Assembly (NCBI GenBank): GCA_029983505.1
Contig: JASBZK010000006.1
Location: forward strand, 9,025-73,024
Length of the DNA stretch: 64,000 nt
Origin: Porphyromonas sp.
GTDB taxonomy: Bacteria > Bacteroidota > Bacteroidia > Bacteroidales > Porphyromonadaceae
Reading direction: 5' to 3'
Shown: one piece after another, positions 34,023 through 41,389 of the stretch
Position numbering within the stretch: position 1 is the stretch's first letter
Layout: every line of letters begins with the position of its first letter
Notes under the pieces: model-generated
The model's database searches: none
Seen by the model: only the letters and a program-made list of their open reading frames with translations
Told to the model about the DNA's origin: nothing
Made by a program: the position numbers and the translations under genes

Positions 34023-35660
34023 TTAAAAAGTCAGTGTGAGTGTGCCTACGAGATTGTGGCGGTCGATGTCCATATTGGCGCCTTCAGTGTAGAGCGGCGG
34101 ATTGAGGGCCGGAGCAGAGGGGTAGGGGTATACCTCGTTTTTTTGCCGGCTGAATACATAAGCCAGGTCGGCAGAGAATGCCCCAAACCGAAGCCCCAGA
34201 CCTGCCGAAGCACTGTAAGAACCGCGGGGAAGGACGAAATCGAGTAGCGTACCGGAGGCGATGTACTCTTCGGAGAGTTTGACATCGGAGCTTTGGAGTT
34301 TGATGCCGCTTGAGGTGTAGCTGCCGCCGGCTCTTACGCTGAGCCAGGAGATGGGGCGGAGCTCAAGACCCAAGTGGTGACCGAATTGACTGCCGAAGTA
34401 TTCTTTCATAAGCGCATTCGGACCTTCCATAGACGAATTGCCGTTGCTTGTACGGAGAGAGGCAGCAGCGAGGTTACGCCACGTGAAGTCGTAAGTCACC
34501 ATTCCCCACTGTCCGAGATACGCCATAGCGCTGAGCGTGAGCTTGCCCGGAAGCCACATAGAGTACGAGTTCGCAAGGTCGTCGCCGGTGTTATAGCCCA
34601 TCTTTTCCGCCTTGTCGGTGTTTGCGTCGAGGACGCTGCCGGCTTCAGCGTGGTACAGTTCGCTGTAGGACGCATATTGGGGCAAGAGGTAGGACACGCC
34701 TATTCTGCCGAAGTCTCCGAGAGCGTATATCGCGCCGAGATTCAGTGCGAAGGAACGTCCGCTCACACTGAGGTTATTGTCGTAAGTGGTGTTTATGGCA
34801 AAATTTTTCGGCTCATAGAGGAAAGCTTCCGAGTACTGCGAGCTGCGTCCGTAAGTGGAAGTGCCGATACGGAAAGAGGCACCGAAGAAGAAGCGGGACT
34901 CATACCCTGCCGAGAGGTTGAAATCAAAAGAGTGCTTTGCCCCCGTCTCATTGACATAGAGGTTCGAGGCAGTCGGTAGAAGAGGAATCCGGTTAGAGAC
35001 ATTCGGTGCGCCCTCCCACACCCACGAAGACGGCCAGAATTGGGTACCGTTGTGCTCGATGATACCACCGCTCATCCCCATCGTGACGATAGGGTCGACA
35101 CCGTTTTGCATAATGGGGTCGTATTTGTTCGGTACGTACAGATAGTCCGTGTAGGGTCTGCCTGCGGCGTTGGCTCTATCCGCTATAAAATCGGCAATGG
35201 TACTGTTCGGACGGTTAAAGGTGATGTCGTATTTGCGCGTGAAGTCATAGTCCCGGTTGTACTGGAAACCCCAGTTCACGTTCCAAGACGAGTTCGACCG
35301 GAGCGAACTAAGCGCACTCGATATGTAGGAGACATTGGGTACACCTCCGGACCAGTAGCTCCCTGCTTCCTTGTCCTGCCTTTGTCCGAGATAAGGAAAG
35401 TAGTAGTTCCCGTTTACGTCAAACGTAGCTGTAAGGGCGCTCTTGAGGTAGAGTGCACTTCCCGCGGGGTTCGTGAGGATCGCCGTCGGGTCTGCACCAA
35501 GAGCACCGATTTTTCCGCCCATCGCCTGAGCGCGTGCCGTCCCTCCTACATCTTCACTCATATTGCGCAGGGCGTCGCTCGGTGCTTGTGCACTCAGAGA
35601 AAGGGCGCCCACCAAGACACTTCCGAAAGCAAGTGCCCCAATTCGTAGATATCGTCTCAT
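34023..35660 (-). CDS. Outer membrane beta-barrel protein, OmpP1/FadL/TodX-like
   Basis: The 545-residue protein has a signal peptide (cut near LSLSAQ, about 24). The N-terminal segment GGTARAQAMGGKIGALGADPTAILTNPAGSALY is the family's plug/hatch region (NPAG). The rest alternates hydrophobic and polar residues as a barrel and ends in a strand with a terminal Phe (NLVGTLTLTF). FadL-type channels import hydrophobic molecules such as fatty acids; the substrate here is unknown. The two rubredoxin genes are downstream. Confidence 0.88.
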   Translation of the reverse strand: MRRYLRIGALAFGSVLVGALSLSAQAPSDALRNMSEDVGGTARAQAMGGKIGALGADPTAILTNPAGSALYLKSALTATFDVNGNYYFPYLGQRQDKEAGSYWSGGVPNVSYISSALSSLRSNSSWNVNWGFQYNRDYDFTRKYDITFNRPNSTIADFIADRANAAGRPYTDYLYVPNKYDPIMQNGVDPIVTMGMSGGIIEHNGTQFWPSSWVWEGAPNVSNRIPLLPTASNLYVNETGAKHSFDFNLSAGYESRFFFGASFRIGTSTYGRSSQYSEAFLYEPKNFAINTTYDNNLSVSGRSFALNLGAIYALGDFGRIGVSYLLPQYASYSELYHAEAGSVLDANTDKAEKMGYNTGDDLANSYSMWLPGKLTLSAMAYLGQWGMVTYDFTWRNLAAASLRTSNGNSSMEGPNALMKEYFGSQFGHHLGLELRPISWLSVRAGGSYTSSGIKLQSSDVKLSEEYIASGTLLDFVLPRGSYSASAGLGLRFGAFSADLAYVFSRQKNEVYPYPSAPALNPPLYTEGANMDIDRHNLVGTLTLTF

Positions 35661-35702
35661 ACTGTATTTTTTTTCAAGAAATTAGAGAAAAAGGTGACCC
35701 GC

Positions 35703-36839
35703 TTATCGTCTCGTGCGACTGTTGCCTCCCGTGCTGCGACTCGGGCTCGAGGTGCGGCTCGGAGAGCTGTACGTAGAGCGCGAGGGTGCGGAGTAAGTGC
35801 CTTGGCTCCGGGTCACGGTGCCGTTATCGTTATTCCACCTGGTATTGACACGGGTGTTGACGTTATTGTAGTTCGGCGTGTCGCGGTACACGGTGTTGGC
35901 GGCTCTTGTGCGGGTGCGCACTGCGTCGCGCGTTACGCCCAGTCTGCTGCCGTAGTCTGCACTCCTCGTGCGGGTGATGACGTTATTGTCGTAGGTGTTG
36001 CCTCCATTGATGTACCTACCCGATGCCCGTCCGCCGGAATTGTAGCGAATGTTGCGTCCCGCGAAGTAGGCACCGTCATAGTACCCGTTCCAGTAGGAAC
36101 CGTAATATCCGTACCCACCGTAAGGATAGCCCCAACCCCAGCCGTAACCAAAGGCTCCGGATCCTATGCCGTAGTAGAAGGGATCGTACCACGGGTCATA
36201 CCATCCGTAATAGGCGCCGGGATAATACCTCGGGTAAAAATAGGGTGATCTCCAAGTCCAAGCGTCGTAGTACCAGGGGTCATACCATCCGCCGTAATAG
36301 CCGCCGTAGTATCTGCCGTAATAGGGTCTGTTGTAGTAGCCCCATGGATTCGTATTGATCACGATATTGACGCCGGATCCGTAGTCTCTGCCGTAGTAGC
36401 TCTCTGTCCAAGGGTCGTAGTCCATATCGTTGAGCACATAGACTTTGTCCACATTGTCAAGGACGACGGCGTCGCTATTGAACCTGCGGAGCATACTGCT
36501 GTACTTGCCTCCTCTTGCGAGGCTGTCTTTGCCGTCTATTTTGTCGAGATTCTTCTGCATCTCTTCGACGGTTACGGTCATATCCCTGCGATTGTACCAG
36601 TCGCTGACTTCCTCCTGTTCTTTCAGGATTCGGTCGTATTCTGCCTTTTGCTTGGCGCGCTGTTCCGCAATCTTGGCGGCGCGCTCTTTCTGAGCTTTTG
36701 CTTGCTCTTGGCGGTACTCGGTCGCCTTGGACGGGGTCATATATGCGCCGTCTTGCGCAAAACCTGCGCTCGCGCCAAGGAGAGCGATCGCAGCCCCGAG
36801 TATCCATGTCTGTCTGATAGTTCTCATATTCTGATTCAA
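35703..36839 (-). CDS. Exported Tyr/Gly-rich protein with a basic C-terminus
   Basis: A 378-residue protein, starting either here or at the inner ATG ending at 36827, which gives a cleaner signal peptide (MRTIRQTWILGAAIALLGAS). A charged coiled-coil segment (EQAKAQKERAAKIAEQRAKQ) and a folded-looking part are followed by a Tyr/Gly/Pro/Trp-rich block (about 170-260). The C-terminus is Arg/Thr/Asn-rich, has NTRVNTRW and ends GGNSRTRR, like the lipoprotein at 23778-24491. Function unknown; surface localisation is inference. Confidence 0.82.
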   Translation of the reverse strand: MNQNMRTIRQTWILGAAIALLGASAGFAQDGAYMTPSKATEYRQEQAKAQKERAAKIAEQRAKQKAEYDRILKEQEEVSDWYNRRDMTVTVEEMQKNLDKIDGKDSLARGGKYSSMLRRFNSDAVVLDNVDKVYVLNDMDYDPWTESYYGRDYGSGVNIVINTNPWGYYNRPYYGRYYGGYYGGWYDPWYYDAWTWRSPYFYPRYYPGAYYGWYDPWYDPFYYGIGSGAFGYGWGWGYPYGGYGYYGSYWNGYYDGAYFAGRNIRYNSGGRASGRYINGGNTYDNNVITRTRSADYGSRLGVTRDAVRTRTRAANTVYRDTPNYNNVNTRVNTRWNNDNGTVTRSQGTYSAPSRSTYSSPSRTSSPSRSTGGNSRTRR

Positions 36840-37046
36840 TCCTTCTCGTTAATGATTCTCTGTCCCGTTGAGTTTTCTTTCGTAAAAGAGTGCCATTGCA
36901 TTTTGCCTTGAAAAGATACGAATAAAAAACTATTCCCGGGCGTCGGGAAGCGTTCCTATCCCTATCTTAACTATCTTTTTGACGGTAAAAGGCAGGATAG
37001 GTTTAACGCTTACCCCTCTTCCCACTGTGATGCCGCGGGGAAATTT

Positions 37047-37126
37047 CGGACGTACCGGGAAGAAAAAAAGACCCTGTACCAGGCTGCAAAAAGGTACAGA
37101 CCAAAAACAAATTTTTGGCCTGTACC
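37047..37126. repeat. Tetrad repeat array G
   Basis: Cores at 37047 (CGGACGTACC), 37071 (ACCCTGTACC), 37093 (GGTACAGACC) and 37117 (GGCCTGTACC); spacing 24, 22, 24. It lies between the sialidase stop and the start of the Tyr/Gly-rich gene. The last two cores are part of a 27-base hairpin. Confidence 0.85.
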
Positions 37127-37138
37127 TTTTTGCAGCCT
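37081..37138 (-). terminator. 27-base hairpin after the sialidase gene
   Basis: 37081-37107 pairs with 37112-37138 with one mismatched position in 27, around a CAAA loop. The arms include two array G cores and an AGGCTGCAAAAA flank. It starts 18 bases past the sialidase stop, so termination or 3'-end protection is the likely role. Confidence 0.75.
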
Positions 37139-37156
37139 CTCTCGGTGAAGCGGAGC

Positions 37157-38446
37157 TTATCTCAAGAATCCGGGGCGAAGGGCATAACGCCCCAGAGTGA
37201 TCTCATCGATAGAGAGGCTCTTGAAAATGATATTGTAGCCATTGTCCTTCAAGCTCTCTTCGTAGAGAAAGCCTACTTGACCGTCGTCCATAAGCAGCAT
37301 CGTGGAGTAGCAGGAGTCTTTGTCTGTCACTTGAAGGGCTTTTATCCAATCCCTGCCAAGCGCATCAGCACCGAAGTAATCCTCCGTTCCTTCGATTTCT
37401 TTGTAAAAGAACCCCACGTCCACACGTTGGGGATTCAGGGGTACGGACTGAAGGATGAGATGGAGTGCCTTGCCGTCGCTTTTGCGGGTGACGGGCACCA
37501 CGAGTACGCCACCGTTGCAAGCGTTGACTTCCTTACCGGTCATATTTTCGGGCATAACCTCTTTGCCCCAATGTCCCGTGGCTTTTACCGGGTCGTCGTA
37601 GTAAAAGACGTTGAAGCGTCTGCCACCCCCCGCATCGCGACAGCTGAGCAGGACGGAGCCGTCGGGGAGCTCTTCGACCTTGGACTCGTCTTGAGCGACA
37701 GAAGGGGCTCCGTTGATCACTTCCCCGAGTGAGTGCCACGTCCGACCGAAGTCGTCCGAATAGATCACGTAAGTGCCGGTACGACCGTAGCCCTTTCGTC
37801 TCAGCGGGTGTGCGATATAGAGACGGTGGTACTTGCCGACTTTGACGTAGCGGCTCTGCATAATCTTCCCCGAAGTGAGGAAAATGCCGTCCGCAGGTGC
37901 GCCGTCGCTGAGCTTGCCGTCATAGAGGGAGTAGATCATCTCGGTGAGGTCTACTCCTTGAGCCCAAGTGCGTCCGCCGTCGTAGCTGCGGAAAAAGTAG
38001 GCGTGCTGAGGGTCTTGGCGTGTCGCCGCGTGATACCCCGTTTTGCCCGCCACAGAGTGCATCAAGACTTCATCCGAAAGCCGGTCTGCCACAAGGCTCG
38101 GGTCGCCGAAAGCAGTCCGCACCGTGTCCGTCGCGTGTTCGTCGCCTTTGGCGATGGTCCGGGGCTCGGACCACGTCCGTCCTCTGTCGTCGCTGTAGCG
38201 CATCACTTCGTCTATTTGGTAGAGCCCGTTGCGGTTGTTGTAGCCGATGTCGGTTTTCGAGATGCGGTAATCCGCTACTGCGAGGAGCCTGCCTTCACGC
38301 GTTTGGACGATGGCCGGAATCCGGTAGGGGACGGGGCTGTTGTGTGAGTCGAAAATGGTACGCGTCAGGGGTTCACTCGGCGGAGTCGCCGCTGTGCAAA
38401 GGGAAAATGCGAGAAGTGAACCCAAAAGGAATACGCTTGTCTTCAT
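37157..38446 (-). CDS. Exo-alpha-sialidase (GH33)
   Basis: The 429-residue enzyme removes terminal sialic acids from glycoconjugates. A signal peptide (cut near LCTAA) is followed by YRIPAIV (about 41-47, the FRIP motif with the carboxylate-binding Arg). Three Asp-boxes follow: SDDRGRTW (85-92), SYDGGRTW (154-161) and SDDFGRTW (230-237). Likely catalytic residues are Asp about 66, Glu about 258-259 and Tyr about 380 (DSCYSTMLL). It is shorter than multi-domain sialidases and has no separate carbohydrate-binding domain. It has its own -7-like box at 38498-38505 (TAACTTTG, minus strand) and is not in a sialic-acid catabolic cluster here. Confidence 0.94.
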   Translation of the reverse strand: MKTSVFLLGSLLAFSLCTAATPPSEPLTRTIFDSHNSPVPYRIPAIVQTREGRLLAVADYRISKTDIGYNNRNGLYQIDEVMRYSDDRGRTWSEPRTIAKGDEHATDTVRTAFGDPSLVADRLSDEVLMHSVAGKTGYHAATRQDPQHAYFFRSYDGGRTWAQGVDLTEMIYSLYDGKLSDGAPADGIFLTSGKIMQSRYVKVGKYHRLYIAHPLRRKGYGRTGTYVIYSDDFGRTWHSLGEVINGAPSVAQDESKVEELPDGSVLLSCRDAGGGRRFNVFYYDDPVKATGHWGKEVMPENMTGKEVNACNGGVLVVPVTRKSDGKALHLILQSVPLNPQRVDVGFFYKEIEGTEDYFGADALGRDWIKALQVTDKDSCYSTMLLMDDGQVGFLYEESLKDNGYNIIFKSLSIDEITLGRYALRPGFLR

Positions 38447-38590
38447 AAATGATGGGGTGGAATTGGCTGGATATTTTTATTTGTATTGTATTCAAGGCAA
38501 AGTTAATCATTTTTTTATTGAATTGCCGGACAAGCCGGGACGAAAGACGCCGTTAAACGCAGCCCGTCATCCTGCCTCCTCCCTTTTTGC

Positions 38591-38598
38591 TATCTTTG
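38591..38598 (+). promoter_or_regulatory. -7 box for the Ca2+-ATPase gene
   Basis: TATCTTTG matches TAnnTTTG and lies 52 bases before the ATG. I see no clear -33 box. Confidence 0.5.
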
Positions 38599-38650
38599 AG
38601 TAGGATTTGGGAGCGAATCGCCCCCGTGACAACACTTAGCACGTACCGCA

Positions 38651-41251
38651 ATGAGCATTGACGCAATTAAGAAGGCAGGGCTTGGCGAAAGCGAGGTCTT
38701 GAGAAGCCGCGAACAGTATGGTCGGAACCTCATCACTCCGCCAGAGAAGACCCCGTGGTGGAGGCTTTACCTCGAAAAATTCAAGGACCCCATCATCATT
38801 ATCCTCTTGGCCGCCACGGTTATCTCGCTCGTCTTCGGGGTGATACACGGTGAGTACACGGAGTCTGTCGGCATTATCCTCGCCGTACTGATTGCCACGG
38901 GAGTGGGCTTCTGGCAGGAGTACGACGCGGAGCGCAAGTTTGAGGCCATGAAGAGCGACAAAGACTATGAGCCGGTGAAAGTCCGGCGCAGCGGCGTGGT
39001 GTCCGAGATTCCGAAAGACGAACTCGTGGTGGGCGATGTGGTGCTTGTCGCTGCTGGGGACGAAATCCCTGCCGACCTTCTGCTCTATCACGCTTTGGAT
39101 CTCAAAGTCTCCGAGGCGGCGATGACAGGGGAAGCGATAGCCGTGGCCAAGTACCCGACGAACGAGACCTTCAGAGGCTCGGGCTTTGCACCTAACCAAC
39201 TCTTGAGAGGCACGACAGTGGAGCAGGGACTCGGCGAAGGCGAAGTGACGGCAGTGGGTGATGCCACTGAGCTGGGCAAAACAACCCGTCAAGCCTCCGA
39301 GGAGACTGAGAATAAAACCCCGCTCGAGGTCTCTCTGAATGCTCTTGCCGAGAAGATCAATGTCGCCGGTTTTGTCGTATCGGGGCTGATGATGCTCCTC
39401 CTTAATTTGATGCACTGGGACTTCGGTTTCGGAGAGGTCCCCTTTCAGTGGACGTGGGACACTTTGCTTACCGAAGTGCGTTTTCTGATGGAAGCCGTGG
39501 TCGTCATTATTGTGGCCGTGCCGGAGGGCTTGCCCTTAGCCGTGACCTTGGCGCTTGCCTTCTCAATGAAGACGATGGCCAAAGACCATAACCTCGTGCG
39601 TAAAATGCACGCCTGCGAGACCATCGGAGCCGTGAATCTTATCTTTACGGACAAAACCGGCACGCTCACACAGAATAGGATGAGCGTCGTGGACGTAGAT
39701 GTAAAGGATGAGGATCGGGCTTATCTCGACTTCGTCGGTGCCATCAACTCCTCCGCCAATTGGTCCGGAGGCGATGCCGTGATCGGTAACCCCACAGAGG
39801 GAGCTATCCTCAGAGCTATGGGGAAAGAACTGTCCGAGGAGTTTCGGACGTCTTGGACGATTCGTGCCACGATTCCTTTCTCCAGCGCGTATAAGTATAT
39901 GGTCACCTATGCGGTGCACGGTAAGACGGGCGAAAAAGCGATTGTGATCAAAGGTGCTCCCGAAGTGGTGGCGCGTATCATCGGGGACGATTCATTCTTG
40001 GGGAAAGTGGCGGCGCAACAAGCGCGCGGAAGACGAGCCATAGCGGCAGCTGTCTTTGCCGAAAATGACTTCAAAACCGTCCGAGACCATTTGGAAAACG
40101 GAGAGACGCTTCCTTCCGGCAGGTACCTCGGTACTTGGTTCATTGAGGATCCGATCCGTCCCGATGTACCGGGGGCGATCGAAAAATGCTACGGAGCCGG
40201 CATCGACGTCGTGATGATGACGGGCGATAACCTCAAGACGGGTGCAGAGATCGGCAGACAGGCAGGGTTCAAGGACATTTGGGCGATAGAGGCTAAGGAC
40301 TTTAACGCGGCTGTCGCCGATGGGTACGACGGACCGCGCACCTATCCTAACGTGATTGCGCGGTGTACCCCTACCCAAAAACTTGATATCCTCAAGCAGA
40401 TGCAGGCAAAAGGGATGGCTTGTGCCATGACGGGCGACGGTGTGAACGACTCTCCCTCCCTTAACCACGCCGATGTCGGTATTGCTATGGGCAGCGGCAC
40501 TTCTGTGGCCAAGGAGGCTGCCGACATCATCCTCTTGGACGACGCATTCCCGAGTATCGTGACCGGGGTGAAGTGGGGTAGGTCGCTCTTCAAAAACATC
40601 AAGAACTTCCTTTACCTCCAGCTCTCCATAAACGTTTCGGCGTGCCTCTTGGCGCTCTTTGCCCCTATCGTCGGGGTAGAGGTGCCCTTTACCGTGACGC
40701 AGTTCTTGTGGATCAACCTTGTGATGGACTCTTTGGCTGCCATTGCCTTAGCCTCGGAGCCTGCGGATGAGGCTGTGCTTCTGGAGCAGCCGAGGGATCG
40801 CTCCAAGTTCGTTATAGACAGGGCGCTGGCTACGGCTATTTTCGGCTTCGGTGGTTTTGTCTGGCTGCTCTGCACCTTTGTGCTTTGGGGGATGCATCAT
40901 CCGGAGGTTCTTTCGGGTATGGGACTAAAGGAAGTGGCGGCGCTACTCGGGCAGCTTGACTTGACCGTATTCTTCGCGGGCTATATGCTCATCAACTGGT
41001 GGAATCTCTTCAATGCCCGCGTGATCGGGAAAAACAGGTCTGCGTTGGACGGCGTTTTTACTAACGCCAAATTCGTCGCCATAGCCCTCTTTGTCCTCGT
41101 GACCACAATTGTGATCGTGCAAGTGGGCGGCAAGGTTTTTTCCACCCATCCGCTCAGCGCCGAGACTTGGTTTTACATCATCCTTTTGACTTCTCCGATC
41201 TTGATTGTCCGGGAAGTGTACTACCATCTTTCCCGTCTTTTTGCGCGGTGA
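38651..41251 (+). CDS. Calcium-translocating P-type ATPase (PMCA type)
   Basis: The 866-residue inner membrane pump exports a cation, most likely Ca2+, at the cost of ATP. The phosphorylated Asp is about 334 in FTDKTGTLT; the TM4 ion-binding motif is VAVPEGLP (Glu about 292). The actuator TGE is in AMTGEAIAV, and the P-domain hinge is MTGDGVNDSPSL. Ten membrane segments are expected, with C-terminal ones visible (SINVSACLLALFAPIVG onward). It is monocistronic, divergent from the sialidase gene and convergent with ppk1; array H separates it from ppk1. Confidence 0.93.
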   Translation: MSIDAIKKAGLGESEVLRSREQYGRNLITPPEKTPWWRLYLEKFKDPIIIILLAATVISLVFGVIHGEYTESVGIILAVLIATGVGFWQEYDAERKFEAMKSDKDYEPVKVRRSGVVSEIPKDELVVGDVVLVAAGDEIPADLLLYHALDLKVSEAAMTGEAIAVAKYPTNETFRGSGFAPNQLLRGTTVEQGLGEGEVTAVGDATELGKTTRQASEETENKTPLEVSLNALAEKINVAGFVVSGLMMLLLNLMHWDFGFGEVPFQWTWDTLLTEVRFLMEAVVVIIVAVPEGLPLAVTLALAFSMKTMAKDHNLVRKMHACETIGAVNLIFTDKTGTLTQNRMSVVDVDVKDEDRAYLDFVGAINSSANWSGGDAVIGNPTEGAILRAMGKELSEEFRTSWTIRATIPFSSAYKYMVTYAVHGKTGEKAIVIKGAPEVVARIIGDDSFLGKVAAQQARGRRAIAAAVFAENDFKTVRDHLENGETLPSGRYLGTWFIEDPIRPDVPGAIEKCYGAGIDVVMMTGDNLKTGAEIGRQAGFKDIWAIEAKDFNAAVADGYDGPRTYPNVIARCTPTQKLDILKQMQAKGMACAMTGDGVNDSPSLNHADVGIAMGSGTSVAKEAADIILLDDAFPSIVTGVKWGRSLFKNIKNFLYLQLSINVSACLLALFAPIVGVEVPFTVTQFLWINLVMDSLAAIALASEPADEAVLLEQPRDRSKFVIDRALATAIFGFGGFVWLLCTFVLWGMHHPEVLSGMGLKEVAALLGQLDLTVFFAGYMLINWWNLFNARVIGKNRSALDGVFTNAKFVAIALFVLVTTIVIVQVGGKVFSTHPLSAETWFYIILLTSPILIVREVYYHLSRLFAR

Positions 41252-41266
41252 AAAAGGACTTTGCCT

Positions 41267-41369
41267 GACACGTACCCCGTAGAGAAAATGGTACAGACCG
41301 GGACGAAGTCCGCGGTACAGGCAAAAATAGAAAGAGATACGGACCGAGAAAATCTTCTTGGTCCGTATC
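41267..41369. repeat. Tetrad repeat array H (five cores)
   Basis: Cores at 41267 (GACACGTACC), 41290 (GGTACAGACC), 41314 (GGTACAGGCA), 41336 (GATACGGACC) and 41360 (GGTCCGTATC); spacing 23, 24, 22, 24. It fills the space between the convergent Ca2+-ATPase and ppk1 genes. Confidence 0.9.
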
Positions 41370-41374
41370 TCTTT
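41331..41374. terminator. Bidirectional terminator built from array H
   Basis: A 20-base stem (41331-41350 with 41355-41374, one G-T pair) closes on AATC and includes the last two cores. The outer arm is AAAGAG/CTCTTT, giving T-rich ends on both strands. It lies between convergent genes, 16 bases from the ppk1 stop. Confidence 0.85.
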
Positions 41375-41389
41375 TGTGCCTTGATAGGT

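Noticed and set aside
35131..35150. Tetrad core-like sequence in the FadL-like gene
   Set aside because: A single imperfect core (GGTACGTACA) with no partners at 23 bases.
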